Shown here one piece after another: positions 35,032 to 44,457 of a stretch of DNA of 64,000 nt; position 1 is the first letter of the stretch, and each line of letters begins with the position of its first letter. The position numbers and the translations under genes were made by a program. Origin of the DNA: Streptomyces akebiae. Lineage in GTDB: Bacteria; Actinomycetota; Actinomycetes; Streptomycetales; Streptomycetaceae. The notes below the pieces were generated by a model. That model did not search any database. It was not told where the DNA came from and saw only the letters and a list, made by a program, of their open reading frames with translations. The stretch is taken from the NCBI RefSeq assembly GCF_019599145.1, contig NZ_CP080647.1:10106001-10170000 (forward strand), read 5' to 3'.

Positions 35032-36033
35032 GTGCTTGCCGCAACCGCAATTTCCCAGAGCGCCGCCGACCCGCTGTCGGGGCTGGTGCTGCGCGATGTC
35101 CCCGAGCCGACCCCGCGCCCGGGGTGGTCACGCGTCCGTGTCGTGGCCTCCTCGCTGAACATGCACGACGTGTGGACGCTGAGAGGAGTGGGGCATCCTC
35201 CCGACCGGCTGCCGATCACCCTCGGGTGCGACGCGGCCGGCTACGACGAGGACGGCAACGAGGTCATCGTCCACCCGGTGATCGGCGATCCGGACGCGGG
35301 TCGGGGCGACGAGACGCTGGACCCCGGTCGCGCGCTGCTGTCCGAGCGGCACGACGGCGCGTTCGCGGAGTATCTGACCGTTCCCGCCCGCAACCTGGTA
35401 CCGAAGCCGGACTGGCTCTCGTTCGACGAGGCCGCCTGTCTGCCCGTCGCCTGGACCACCGCGTACCGCATGCTGTTCACCCAGGCCCGGATCACCGCCG
35501 GCGACCGGGTGCTCGTGCAGGGCGCGGGCGGCGGTGTCGCCTCCGCGGCCATCAGGCTCGCCGTGGCCGCGGGTGCCGTCGTCTACGCCACCAGCCGAAG
35601 CGCGGACAAGCGCGCCGAGGCCGTGTCCTGGGGAGCACGCGCCGCCGTGGCCCCGGGCGAGCGGCTGCCCGAACGGGTGGACGTGGTGATCGAGACGGTC
35701 GGCGAGGCGACCTGGTCGCACTCGCTGAAGTCGCTCCGCCCCGGTGGCACGGTCGTCATCGCCGGCGCGACGAGCGGGATGAACCCGCCGGCCGACCTCG
35801 GGCGGATCTTCTATCTCCAGCAGCGCATCCTCGGCTCCACCGGCTGCACCCGCGTCGAACTGGTCGCGATGCTGCGGCTGATGGAGGCCACCGGCGTCCG
35901 CCCGGTCATCGACCGGACCCTTCCGCTCGCCGAGATCCACAAGGGCTTCCAGCTCATGATCGACGGCGGTCTCACCGGAAAGCTCGTCGTCCACCCGCCG
36001 GGCCCGGCCCGCCCCCGCACCTCGCACAAGTAA
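35032..36033 (+). CDS. Zinc-type alcohol dehydrogenase/quinone oxidoreductase-like protein
   Basis: A 333-residue MDR-superfamily reductase. The GroES-like half has SSLNMHDVWTLRGVG and ITLGCDAAGYDEDGNEV, the NADPH half has RVLVQGAGGGVASAAIRLAV near residue 160. Zinc ligands of alcohol dehydrogenases are not evident, so it is more like a quinone/enone reductase. It opens the transcript with mhpB-D-F-E and may reduce an unsaturated side chain (for example cinnamate-type to propionate-type) or a quinone made by catechol oxidation; both are guesses. GTG start at 35032 lacks a strong ribosome site. Confidence 0.82.
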   Translation: MLAATAISQSAADPLSGLVLRDVPEPTPRPGWSRVRVVASSLNMHDVWTLRGVGHPPDRLPITLGCDAAGYDEDGNEVIVHPVIGDPDAGRGDETLDPGRALLSERHDGAFAEYLTVPARNLVPKPDWLSFDEAACLPVAWTTAYRMLFTQARITAGDRVLVQGAGGGVASAAIRLAVAAGAVVYATSRSADKRAEAVSWGARAAVAPGERLPERVDVVIETVGEATWSHSLKSLRPGGTVVIAGATSGMNPPADLGRIFYLQQRILGSTGCTRVELVAMLRLMEATGVRPVIDRTLPLAEIHKGFQLMIDGGLTGKLVVHPPGPARPRTSHK

Positions 36034-36042
36034 GGAAGCGTC

Positions 36043-36981
36043 ATGACCGCAGCAGCCGTCGGGCTGTCCCATTCGCCCCTCATCGGCAAGAACGATCCCG
36101 ACCCCGAGGTCCTGGTGCGGGTCGACCGGGCCGTCGAGGGAGCCCGCGAGTTCGTCCGCGCCCACGATCCGGAACTGGTCGTCCTCTACGCGCCCGACCA
36201 CTACAACGGCTTCTTCTACAAGGAAATGCCGCCCTTCTGCCTGGCCACGGAGGCCCACGCGGTGGGCGACTTCGGCACGTCGGCCGGCCCGCTGTCGGTC
36301 GACACCGCCGCGGCGCGGGCGCTGGCCCGGGGCGTGCTGGACCGGGGTGTCGATCTGACCGTCTCGGCCCGGATGACCGTGGACCACGGATTCGCGCAGC
36401 CCCTGGAGGTCCTCTTCGGCGGGATAGACAAGGTGCCCGTGGTGCCGGTGTTCGTCAACGGTGTGGCCACTCCGCTCGGCCCCGTCGGCCGGGTCCGTGC
36501 GCTCGGTACCGCGATCGGCCGGGCAGCGGCCGAACTCGACCGCAGGGTCCTGTTCCTGGCCTCCGGCGGCCTCTCCCACGACCCGCCCGTGCCGGTCCTG
36601 GACGGAGCGCCGCCCAGGGTCGCCGACGCCCTCATCGAGGGCCGTCCGCCCACCCCCGAGCAGCGCGCCAAGGCCGAGCAGCGGGTCGTTCAGGCAGGCC
36701 GCGACTACGCCGCCGGCTCGACCGCGATGATCCCGATCAACCCCGCCTGGGACAACCGGTTCCTCGACCACGTCGAGAACGGCGAACTGGCCGAGTTCGA
36801 CACCTGGACCGTCGAGGGCATGGCCGGCGAGGGTGGCAACTCCGCCCACGAGGTCCGCACCTGGATCGCCGCCTTCGCCTCCCTGGCCGCCACCGGCCCG
36901 TACGACCTGGTGTCCCGGTTCTACGAGGCGGTCCCCGCCTGGATCGCCGGTTTCGCCGTGGCCACGGCGAAGGGGCGGTGA
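36043..36981 (+). CDS. mhpB: 2,3-dihydroxyphenylpropionate/dihydroxycinnamate 1,2-dioxygenase
   Basis: A 312-residue LigB-type (class III) extradiol dioxygenase that opens the catechol ring next to the hydroxyls using Fe(II). The sequence runs GLSHSPLIGKNDPDPE, YAPDHYNGFFYKEMPPFCL, RMTVDHGFAQPLEVLFG and FLASGGLSHDPP, the recurrent His-containing blocks of MhpB. This type is distinct from the vicinal-oxygen-chelate BphC enzymes, which is why the pathway is assigned to phenylpropanoid-type catechols. ATG preceded by AAGGAAG. Part of the mhpB-D-F-E run. Confidence 0.92.
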   Translation: MTAAAVGLSHSPLIGKNDPDPEVLVRVDRAVEGAREFVRAHDPELVVLYAPDHYNGFFYKEMPPFCLATEAHAVGDFGTSAGPLSVDTAAARALARGVLDRGVDLTVSARMTVDHGFAQPLEVLFGGIDKVPVVPVFVNGVATPLGPVGRVRALGTAIGRAAAELDRRVLFLASGGLSHDPPVPVLDGAPPRVADALIEGRPPTPEQRAKAEQRVVQAGRDYAAGSTAMIPINPAWDNRFLDHVENGELAEFDTWTVEGMAGEGGNSAHEVRTWIAAFASLAATGPYDLVSRFYEAVPAWIAGFAVATAKGR

Positions 36982-36986
36982 CCGGT

Positions 36987-37814
36987 ATGGCCATCGACAC
37001 GTACGCGGTGGAGCGAGCCGTCACGCGGCTGACCGCCGCGGTGGAGCAGGGGCGCCCCGTCGCTCCGGTGCGCGATCTGCTGGGTGAGCGTGACATCGCT
37101 GTCGCCTACGCCGTGCAGCACGAGCTGACGCGGCGCAGGCTGGCCGCGGGCGCGGTCGTCGTGGGACGCAAGATCGGGCTCACCTCTCCGGCCGTGCAGA
37201 GGCAACTCGGCGTCGACCAGCCCGACTTCGGGATGCTCTTCGCCGACATGGACGTGTCGGGAGAGCCGGAGGTCCCCTCGCAGCGGCTGTCGCAGCCCAA
37301 GGCCGAGGCAGAGATCGCCTTCGTCCTGGGGGAGGACCTGGCGGACGGGAACCTCGACGCCGCCCGTGTCCGGGGTGCGGTGGAGTACGCCGTCGCGGCG
37401 ATCGAGATCGTCGACAGCCGTATCGCCGACTGGGACATCCGGCTCACCGACACCATCGCGGACAACGCCTCCAGCGGTCTGTACGTGCTGGGTGAACACC
37501 GGGTCACGCTGGAGGAGTTCGAGCCGCGTGAGGTCACCATGCGCATGTACGCCGAGGACGAACAGGTCTCCGCGGGCGACGGCGCCGCCTGTCTCGGCGA
37601 CCCGCTGAACGCGCTGGCCTGGCTGGCCCGCACGGCCAGGGAGTACGGCCTTCCGCTGCGGTCCGGGCAGGTCGTCCTGTCGGGCGCTCTGGGCCCGATG
37701 GTCCCGGTGCCGCCCGGCACCCGGATACGCGCCGAGATCAGCTCGCTGGGCGCGGTCACCGCCGTGTTCTCCGCGCGCCCGCAGGAGCCGCGCCGGCCCG
37801 AGGAGGACGCGTGA
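36987..37814 (+). CDS. mhpD: 2-keto-4-pentenoate (2-hydroxypentadienoate) hydratase
   Basis: A 275-residue hydratase adding water to 2-hydroxypenta-2,4-dienoate to give 4-hydroxy-2-oxovalerate. The block [25 protein letters not shown], the metal-site Glu residues in [10 protein letters not shown] and [10 protein letters not shown], and [10 protein letters not shown] are family hallmarks. ATG at 36987 is chosen because AGGGG sits 11 bases upstream; GTG at 36978, overlapping the mhpB stop, is the alternative. The end overlaps mhpF. Confidence 0.92.
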   Translation: MAIDTYAVERAVTRLTAAVEQGRPVAPVRDLLGERDIAVAYAVQHELTRRRLAAGAVVVGRKIGLTSPAVQRQLGVDQPDFGMLFADMDVSGEPEVPSQRLSQPKAEAEIAFVLGEDLADGNLDAARVRGAVEYAVAAIEIVDSRIADWDIRLTDTIADNASSGLYVLGEHRVTLEEFEPREVTMRMYAEDEQVSAGDGAACLGDPLNALAWLARTAREYGLPLRSGQVVLSGALGPMVPVPPGTRIRAEISSLGAVTAVFSARPQEPRRPEEDA

Positions 37815-38761
37815 AGCGAACCAAGGTGGCCGTCATCGGGTCCGGCAACATCGGCACCGACCTGATGATCAAGATCCTGCGTCTGTCGGACACGCTGGAG
37901 ATGAGCGCCATGGTCGGCATCGACCCGGCCTCCGACGGGCTCGCCCGCGCCGCCCGGCTGAAGGTGCCCACCACCCACGAGGGCGTCGACGGGCTGATCG
38001 CGCTGCCCGGTTTCGACGACATCGACATCGTCTTCGACGCGACCTCGGCCAAGGCCCACGCCGCCAACGCCGCCCGGCTGGCGCCGTACGGCAAGCGGCT
38101 CATCGACCTCACCCCCGCCGCGATCGGTCCGTTCGTCGTGCCGCCGGTCAACGGGGACACCCGACTGGACGCGATGAACGTGAACATGGTGACGTGCGGT
38201 GGACAGGCCACCATCCCCGTGGTCGCGGCGGTCTCGGCGGTGACACCGGTCTTCTACGCGGAGATCGTCGCCTCCATCGCCTCCAGGTCCGCGGGACCGG
38301 GCACCCGTGCCAACATCGACGAGTTCACCGAGACCACGTCCCACGCGATCGAGTCCGTCGGCGGTGCCTCCCGGGGCAAGGCGATCATCGTCCTCAACCC
38401 GGCGGAACCCCCGCTCATCATGCGGGACACGGTGTTCTGCCTCATCGGGGACGCCGACCACGACGTCGTACGCGCGTCGGTCGAGGCCATGGTCGACCGG
38501 GTCGCCCAGTACGTCCCCGGCTACCGCCTCAAGCAGGAGGTGCAGTTCACCCCGGTGGACGGCACCGAACCGGTGCACACCCTGGTACCGCCGGACGCGG
38601 GGCCGGTGCGCACCCGGGTGTCGGTGTTCCTCGAAGTCGAGGGCGCCGCCCACTACCTGCCCGCCTACGCCGGAAACCTCGACATCATGACGTCCGCCGC
38701 CCTGCGGGTCGCCGAGTCGATGGCCCGGCACGACGCCGCCTACCCGGAGGACCGCCGATGA
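37811..38761 (+). CDS. mhpF: Acetaldehyde dehydrogenase (acylating)
   Basis: A 316-residue enzyme turning acetaldehyde plus CoA and NAD into acetyl-CoA. It opens with [18 protein letters not shown] (NAD motif), has the catalytic Cys in [10 protein letters not shown] and the later [14 protein letters not shown] block. It normally forms a channelling complex with the aldolase encoded next, and the two genes overlap (ATGA). GTG start with AGGAGGA upstream. Confidence 0.94.
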   Translation: MKRTKVAVIGSGNIGTDLMIKILRLSDTLEMSAMVGIDPASDGLARAARLKVPTTHEGVDGLIALPGFDDIDIVFDATSAKAHAANAARLAPYGKRLIDLTPAAIGPFVVPPVNGDTRLDAMNVNMVTCGGQATIPVVAAVSAVTPVFYAEIVASIASRSAGPGTRANIDEFTETTSHAIESVGGASRGKAIIVLNPAEPPLIMRDTVFCLIGDADHDVVRASVEAMVDRVAQYVPGYRLKQEVQFTPVDGTEPVHTLVPPDAGPVRTRVSVFLEVEGAAHYLPAYAGNLDIMTSAALRVAESMARHDAAYPEDRR

Positions 38762-39780
38762 CGCGGAAGCTGTACATCCAGGACGTCACCCTGCGGGACG
38801 GCATGCACGCCGTCCGGCACCGCATCGACCCCGTCGACGTGGGACGGATCGCCGCGGCGCTCGACGCCGCCGGGGTCGACGCCGTCGAGGTCGCCCACGG
38901 CGACGGACTGGCCGGCGGCTCGGTCAACTACGGGCCGGGCAGCCACACCGACTGGGAGTGGATCGAGGCGGCGGCCGAGCACCTCACCGACGCGGTCCTC
39001 ACCACTCTCCTCCTCCCCGGCATCGGCACCATCGCCGAGCTGGAACGCGCCCATGCCCTCGGTGTCCGCTCGGTGCGCGTCGCCACCCACTGCACCGAGG
39101 CCGACATCTCCGCGCAGCACATCGCCAAGGCCCGTGACCTCGGCATGGACGTCGCCGGGTTCCTGATGATGAGCCATATGGCCCCGGCCGCCGAACTCGC
39201 CGCGCAGGCACGGCTGATGGAGTCGTACGGGGCGCACTGCGTGTACGTCACCGACTCCGGCGGCCGGCTCACCATGAACGGCGTACGCGAACGGGTCCGC
39301 GCCTACCGCGACGCGTTGGACCCGGCCACCGAGATCGGCATCCACGCGCACGAGAACCTCTCCCTCTCGGTCGCCAACAGCGTGGTCGCCGTGGAGGAGG
39401 GCGTCACCCGGGTCGACGCGTCCCTCGCGGGCCAGGGCGCGGGCGCGGGCAACTGCCCGATCGAGGCGTTCGTCGCGGTCGCGAACCTCCAGGACTGGAA
39501 GCACGGCTGTGATCTGTTCGCCCTCCAGGACGCCGCCGACGATCTGGTACGACCGCTGCGGGACCGGCCGGTCCAGGTCGACCGGGAGACGCTCACCCTC
39601 GGCTACGCGGGCGCGTACTCCTCGTTCCTGCGGCACGCCGAGGCAGCCGCCGGACTCTACGGGGTCGACGCCCGCGCACTGCTCATGGAGGTGGGCCGAC
39701 GGGGGCTCGTCGGGGGCCAGGAGGACATGATCGTCGACATCGCGCTCGACCTGGCGTCGGCCGGGAACCGCGCCCACTGA
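38758..39780 (+). CDS. mhpE: 4-hydroxy-2-oxovalerate aldolase
   Basis: A 340-residue DRE-TIM aldolase that splits 4-hydroxy-2-oxovalerate to pyruvate and acetaldehyde. The [14 protein letters not shown] start supplies metal and substrate ligands, [15 protein letters not shown] gives the metal-binding His pair, and [12 protein letters not shown] is typical of the family. Overlaps mhpF, and is followed by a terminator hairpin, so it closes the catabolic operon. Confidence 0.94.
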   Translation: MTRKLYIQDVTLRDGMHAVRHRIDPVDVGRIAAALDAAGVDAVEVAHGDGLAGGSVNYGPGSHTDWEWIEAAAEHLTDAVLTTLLLPGIGTIAELERAHALGVRSVRVATHCTEADISAQHIAKARDLGMDVAGFLMMSHMAPAAELAAQARLMESYGAHCVYVTDSGGRLTMNGVRERVRAYRDALDPATEIGIHAHENLSLSVANSVVAVEEGVTRVDASLAGQGAGAGNCPIEAFVAVANLQDWKHGCDLFALQDAADDLVRPLRDRPVQVDRETLTLGYAGAYSSFLRHAEAAAGLYGVDARALLMEVGRRGLVGGQEDMIVDIALDLASAGNRAH

Positions 39781-39789
39781 GCCGTACCA

Positions 39790-39837
39790 GGCGCTTCGCC
39801 CACCTCACCCGCCGCCGGGGGAGGTGGGCGAAGCGCC
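39790..39837 (+). terminator. Hairpin terminator after mhpE
   Basis: A 17-base stem (39790-39806 with 39821-39837, starting GGCGCTTCGCCCACCTC) closes a 14-base loop and is followed by GGGAAAAAC. It begins 10 bases after the mhpE stop. Confidence 0.8.
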
Positions 39838-40017
39838 GGGAAAAACATGCATATTACAGGCGCTCGGAGGCGTTCCGCGCCGACGATCGGCGGCTGTTCC
39901 ACAGAGCGGCACAGCCGTGCGCCGACCGGTCACCGGCCTCCTACAGTCCACGGCACCCAGTCCCCACTGTGGCCCGCGTCACTCCATGACCCGGGTCTGC
40001 CGGAGGTGAACCGCTCC

Positions 40018-41361
40018 ATGTCCGAGACCAGCAGCGACGCGGCGGCAGTCGGTACCGCGACACCGCCCGCCCCACCGCCCGCGGCCGACGGGAACGTCTC
40101 GCGCGTCGCCGTCGCCAGCCTCGTCGGCACCACGATCGAGTACTACGACTTCGCCGTGTACGGAACGGCCGCCGCGCTCGTCCTGGGCCCCGCCTTCTTC
40201 CCGTCCGGCGACTCCACGGTCTCGACCCTCGCCGCCTTCCTCACCTTCGCCGCCGCGTTCCTCGCCCGCCCCATCGGCGTCGTGCTGTTCGGGACGATCG
40301 GAGACCGACTCGGCCGCAAGCGGGCCCTGGTGACCTCACTGGTGCTGATGGGCATCGCCACGGTCGGGGTCGGACTGCTGCCGACGTACGAGACCGTGGG
40401 CGTCCTCGCCCCGGTGCTTCTGGTGGCCCTGCGGCTGCTGCAGGGTGTGAGCATGGGTGGCGAGTGGGGCGGCGCCGTACTGCTGGCCGCCGAGCACGCT
40501 CCGCCGGGGCGGCGTGCGGTGTACGCGTCCATTCCCCAGATCGGCGCGCTTCTGGGCTTCCTGCTGTCGAGCGCCGTGATCCTTCCGACGATCGCCGTCG
40601 CCGGCCGGGACGGCTTCGCCGACGGGGCGTGGCGGGTCCCGTTCCTGCTGAGCACCCTGCTCATCGTCGTGGGCTTCTGGGTGCGTACCCGGGTCAGCGA
40701 GTCACCGGTGTTCAGCGGCCGGTCCCAGGCCGACCGCCCCGCCGCCCCGCGCTTCCCGCTGGGCGCCCTGGTCAAGGAGTACCCGGGACAGCTGCTGCTG
40801 GGCATCGGCGCGGCGGCCGGCGGCTCGGCCGTCTACTACCTGACGATCGTCTACAGCCTGTCCTACGGGCCGAAGGCGCTCGGCATCGCGCAGAACACGA
40901 TGCTGGCCGCCGCGAGCGTGGCCGCCGCTGTCACGGCCGCCGCGGTGATACCGGTCGCCCGGCTGGCCGACAAGGTCGGGCGTCGGCCGGTGATCATGGC
41001 CGGGGCCATCGGGTGCGTGGTGTGGGCGCTGCCCATGTTCGGCTCCATGCGGACCGGCAACGGGCTGGTCATCACCGGCGCGTTCACCGTGGGGCTGGTG
41101 CTCTTCATCCTGATGTTCGCGCCGATCGCCGCCTTCCTGCCGGAACTGTTCCCGGCCCGGCTGCGCTACACGGGGGCGTCGGCGACCTTCATCCTCGCCA
41201 ACACCCTCGGCGGCGGCTTCGCCCCGCTGGTCGCGACCTGGCTGAACTCCCAGTGGAAGTCGCCGCTCGTCCTCGGTGTGTACGCGGGAGGCCTCTGTCT
41301 GGTCAGTCTGCTGTGTGTGTTGGCCCTCCCGGAGACGCGTGACCGGGACTTCTCGGTCTGA
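40018..41361 (+). CDS. MFS transporter of the metabolite:H+ symporter (MHS) family
   Basis: A 447-residue transporter with 12 predicted helices. MHS markers are TTIEYYDFAVYGTAA near the first helix, FGTIGDRLGRKRALVTSLVLMG between helices 2 and 3, and LLQGVSMGGEWGGAVLL. Relatives import shikimate, proline/betaine, citrate or aromatic acids. Its place right after the catabolic operon suggests it takes up the arene acid, though the mhpE terminator means its own promoter or read-through. ATG at 40018 is preceded by GGAGGT; longer in-frame starts add non-family residues. Confidence 0.88.
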   Translation: MSETSSDAAAVGTATPPAPPPAADGNVSRVAVASLVGTTIEYYDFAVYGTAAALVLGPAFFPSGDSTVSTLAAFLTFAAAFLARPIGVVLFGTIGDRLGRKRALVTSLVLMGIATVGVGLLPTYETVGVLAPVLLVALRLLQGVSMGGEWGGAVLLAAEHAPPGRRAVYASIPQIGALLGFLLSSAVILPTIAVAGRDGFADGAWRVPFLLSTLLIVVGFWVRTRVSESPVFSGRSQADRPAAPRFPLGALVKEYPGQLLLGIGAAAGGSAVYYLTIVYSLSYGPKALGIAQNTMLAAASVAAAVTAAAVIPVARLADKVGRRPVIMAGAIGCVVWALPMFGSMRTGNGLVITGAFTVGLVLFILMFAPIAAFLPELFPARLRYTGASATFILANTLGGGFAPLVATWLNSQWKSPLVLGVYAGGLCLVSLLCVLALPETRDRDFSV

Positions 41362-41374
41362 CGCGCCGAGACGT

Positions 41375-41421
41375 GCGACTGAGCGCGGTGGCCCCGAACA
41401 CGGGCCACCGCGCTCAGTCGC
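41375..41421 (+). terminator. Hairpin terminator between MHS gene and PABA/nitrate cluster
   Basis: GCGACTGAGCGCGGTGGCCC (41375-41394) pairs perfectly with 41402-41421 around a seven-base loop. It separates the catabolic region from the next gene cluster. Confidence 0.8.
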
Positions 41422-41574
41422 GCACCGGTATCGAACGGCTGTGCGGCCGGGGGAGTTGGCCTCGTTCGGCACCTCGAATCCAGCGGAATTGGCTCCCCCG
41501 TTACGGCCGTACATGGCTCTGTCCCTCCTTTCCCGCCTTCATTTACCTTCATGGCAGCGGGAAGTTCGCACCCC

Positions 41575-41613
41575 GAGTTCGCGTCCGGAGTTCGCGTCCG
41601 TATTTCGCGTCCG
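41575..41613 (+). repeat. 13-bp x 3 tandem repeat in the pabC-like leader
   Basis: GAGTTCGCGTCCG occurs at 41575-41587 and 41588-41600, then TATTTCGCGTCCG at 41601-41613, ending 31 bases before the start codon of the first gene of the cluster. Confidence 0.85.
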
Positions 41614-41644
41614 GGGATTTGCCCGGAGTCAGGAGGCCACCGTC

Positions 41645-42439
41645 ATGCGTACCGAAATCGGCGTCCAGTCCTTTCTCGTATGGAATTCCCGGGACGGCTT
41701 CACCGCCCAGGAGAATGACCGGGGAATGGTGATAGCCGATTCCTGGCTGGTCCAGGACGGGCGGGCCCGGGGTTACGAAATGCATTGGGGCCGGTTCGGC
41801 GGCGCCGTCGGCCTCCGTGGTGTCGACCGGGCCGAGATCGCGGAGTTCCGCGCCGCCGTCACCGCGCAACTGCCGCGGAGCGGCGAGTGGTTCCCCCGCG
41901 TCGAACTGCTCGCGGGCCGGCCGCACAGGCTCGCGCTGCGGCTGCGCCCCGCCCCCCGACTGCGGGACACCGCCCGGGTCTGGGTGGCGGACCGCGTCGA
42001 CCCGCGCACCCGTCCCACGGTCAAGGGTCCGGACTTCGCCGCCCAGGGCGGGCTGCGCAAGCAGGCCAGGCTCCACGGAGCCGACGAGGCCGTCCTGCTG
42101 GACGAGGACGGCCACGCGGTCGAGGGAGCCTTCAGCAGCCTGTTGTGGTGGGACGGGGGCGACCTGTGCACCGCACCGGACGACGGCCGGATCCTGCCCG
42201 GCATCACCCGGCGGCTGCTGCTCGACCACGCCGCCCGCCTCGGGGTCACGGTGCGGCACACGCGGGTGAGCCCCTCCCGCCTCGCGGGATGCGAGGTGTG
42301 GATCACGAGTGCCCTGCACGGCATCCGGGTCGTGACCGGCTGGGAGCCGGGTGGAGTACCGGCGCCGCCCGACCCCTTGGCCGGCCGCACCTGGCAGGCC
42401 CACCTGGACACGCTCCTGGAGCCGTTGCCCGCGAGATGA
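41645..42439 (+). CDS. pabC: Class IV aminotransferase-fold enzyme, probable 4-amino-4-deoxychorismate lyase
   Basis: A 264-residue PLP fold-type IV protein. The PLP lysine should be K127 in TVKGPDF, followed by the family blocks GLRKQARLHGADEAVLLDED and GHAVEGAFSSLLWW (phosphate-binding and substrate loop). Branched-chain aminotransferase, D-alanine aminotransferase and ADC lyase share this fold; ADC lyase is favoured because pabAB and a DAHP synthase lie in the same run of genes. ADC lyase converts aminodeoxychorismate to p-aminobenzoate and pyruvate. ATG with AGGAGG upstream; the leader holds a 13-bp tandem repeat. Confidence 0.75.
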   Translation: MRTEIGVQSFLVWNSRDGFTAQENDRGMVIADSWLVQDGRARGYEMHWGRFGGAVGLRGVDRAEIAEFRAAVTAQLPRSGEWFPRVELLAGRPHRLALRLRPAPRLRDTARVWVADRVDPRTRPTVKGPDFAAQGGLRKQARLHGADEAVLLDEDGHAVEGAFSSLLWWDGGDLCTAPDDGRILPGITRRLLLDHAARLGVTVRHTRVSPSRLAGCEVWITSALHGIRVVTGWEPGGVPAPPDPLAGRTWQAHLDTLLEPLPAR

Positions 42440-42544
42440 GAACCACCGCGGGCAGTGGGCCCCGGCCCGGCGCCGGGCCCCCGTCCACCGACGAATCGCG
42501 CGTTCCACCCGTTCAGCACCGAGTTCGAGTCAAGGAGAGCCAAG

Positions 42545-44344
42545 ATGAAGATCCGATCACTCCAGCGGCATCTGGCGTCCGTCCGCCGTATGAGGCTGGG
42601 CCCCTCGCACCGGGGGCTGCGCGCGCGGCTGGAACTGGTGTCCGAGCGCTCCCTCGGCGTGGGAACCTTCCTCTGGCACACCCTCGACCGGGCCGCCGAC
42701 CTGGACGCCCCGCTCCTCCACCACCTGCCGCGCGGCGGCGGTGAGCAGGACGTCCGTACGTACTCCCTGGCGGATCTGCGGGACGCGACCGAGCGGTACG
42801 CGCGCTGGTTCCACGCCGCCGGCGTGGCACGCGGCGACCGGGTCGGCATCTACAGCGGGGACGGCATCGCCAACTTCGTCCACTTCATGGCACTGAACAG
42901 CATCGGTGCCATTCCCGCCCCGGTGAACCCGAACATGGCACCCCAGACCGCCGCCCGCTATCTGAAACGGCTGGAGCCACGGGGAGTCGTCGCCGACGCC
43001 GACCGTCTGGAGAGCCTGCTCGCGGCCACCGACAGTCCGGAGGGGTTCGGTTTCACGGTCTCGCAGGAGGAGGTGGACGCGGCGGGTCGCGTCGGTCCGC
43101 TGCCCGTCGGCTACCCCTACATGCACGGCGATCACGACCCGGTGCTGATCGCGCACTCCTCGGGCACCACGGGCATGCCGAAGGCCCCGATCCTCGGTCA
43201 CCGGCAGTTCTTCGCGGGCAAACGCCCCCGCATCCTCACGATGCCCTCGGGCCTCGACGACAAGAACCTGCTGGTGTTCCCCCCGTCCCACGGCTCCGGC
43301 CTCAGCTACATGATGATGGCCACCCTGACCGGGGTGCCCACCCTGGTGATGGAGGAACAGCGCGGGCCGGCCGTGGCCGAGGTCATGCGGTGGTGGAAGC
43401 CGACGGTGGTCATCGCCTTCCCCATCACCTTCGGCGAGTTGGCGGCACAGGGCGTGGAGCCGTCGGCGGCGGCGCGGGTGACCACCTGGCTCAGCACCGC
43501 CGACGCCTCGCACGAGGCGCACGTCCGGGAGCTGGTGCGGCTGGGCAGGCACCGGGTCGGCGGCAAGTGGCGGCAGGGCTCGCGCTACATCGACGGACTC
43601 GCCTCGACCGAGGTGGGCATGGCCGTGTTCCAGAACATCCACGGCCCGGACACCGACGTCTACAAGCGGTGCGTCGGCTACCCGGAGCCCATCGTCGAGG
43701 AGGCCACCGTCTATGACGAGCACGGCAAACGGCTCGGTCCGAACGAGATCGGCTTCATCGCGGTCAAGACCCCGACCGAGACACTGGGCTACTGGAACGA
43801 CCCCGACCTGACGCACCGTTCGAAGCACGACGGCTTCTGGCTGACCGGTGACATCGGGTACTACGACGAGCAGGGGCGCTTCTACCAGTACGACCGTGCC
43901 ACCGACGTCATCCAGACCGCCCGTGGGCCCGTCTACAGCCTGCCCACGGAAGAGATCGTCCTGAAGGCGTGCCGTCAGGCCGTGGACTGCGTCGTGGCCG
44001 CCGCCATCAGTCCCGACGACGAGGAGCTGTCCGAACCGGTCGCCGTGGTTCGGCTGGCCGAGCGCTGCCGACTGACCGCACGGGAGCTGCTGACGCAGCT
44101 CAACGGGGCGCTGCGCAAGGCCGGGATGCACGAGGTCTCCGCGGTCGTCCTGGTCAAGGGCGAGAACGACATCCCGCTCGGCGTGACCGGCAAGGTGCTC
44201 AAGCGCGAGGTGCGCGCCACCTACGAGAAGGTGCTCCTCTCCGACGACGACCACGGGCTCGACATCGCCCGCACCCGCTCGGCGCGCACCACGTCGAGCA
44301 GCCCGGCCAGGACCTCCCGACGCCGGACGGCCAAGGCCGCCTGA
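42545..44344 (+). CDS. ANL-superfamily ligase, possible aryl-acid ligase or diazotase-like enzyme
   Basis: A 599-residue AMP-forming enzyme. P-loop AHSSGTTGMPKAPILGH near residue 206, an adenine-site GLASTEVGMAVF, the hinge FWLTGDIGYYDEQGRFYQYDRATD, and the catalytic Lys in LGVTGKVLKREVR. The N-terminus (about 60 residues) and a basic Ser/Thr/Arg tail flank the fold. By family it adenylates a carboxylate, p-aminobenzoate being the obvious local choice. Some ANL proteins (CreM of cremeomycin, AvaA6) instead use ATP and nitrite to diazotise arylamines, and the nitrate genes in this cluster make that worth testing; sequence alone does not decide. Confidence 0.8.
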   Translation: MKIRSLQRHLASVRRMRLGPSHRGLRARLELVSERSLGVGTFLWHTLDRAADLDAPLLHHLPRGGGEQDVRTYSLADLRDATERYARWFHAAGVARGDRVGIYSGDGIANFVHFMALNSIGAIPAPVNPNMAPQTAARYLKRLEPRGVVADADRLESLLAATDSPEGFGFTVSQEEVDAAGRVGPLPVGYPYMHGDHDPVLIAHSSGTTGMPKAPILGHRQFFAGKRPRILTMPSGLDDKNLLVFPPSHGSGLSYMMMATLTGVPTLVMEEQRGPAVAEVMRWWKPTVVIAFPITFGELAAQGVEPSAAARVTTWLSTADASHEAHVRELVRLGRHRVGGKWRQGSRYIDGLASTEVGMAVFQNIHGPDTDVYKRCVGYPEPIVEEATVYDEHGKRLGPNEIGFIAVKTPTETLGYWNDPDLTHRSKHDGFWLTGDIGYYDEQGRFYQYDRATDVIQTARGPVYSLPTEEIVLKACRQAVDCVVAAAISPDDEELSEPVAVVRLAERCRLTARELLTQLNGALRKAGMHEVSAVVLVKGENDIPLGVTGKVLKREVRATYEKVLLSDDDHGLDIARTRSARTTSSSPARTSRRRTAKAA

Positions 44345-44457
44345 CCGGCACCGGCCGCCTCCGCGGGCGTCCCGGCGCACCCCGGCCGGGACTCCCGCGG
44401 GGCGGGGCCGAACCGACGTGTACCCGTGTACCCGGACATGAGAAGGGCCCCTGACAC

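Noticed and set aside
33066..37814. A 1582-codon open frame on the plus strand
   Set aside because: Arginine/proline-rich shadow frame of the acyl-CoA ligase, GNAT, oxidoreductase and mhpB genes; only its 3' end (mhpD) is real.
42464..42479. Sixteen-base palindrome GGCCCGGCGCCGGGCC as operator
   Set aside because: Simple G+C symmetry in a GC-rich spacer, expected by chance; could be a weak hairpin only.
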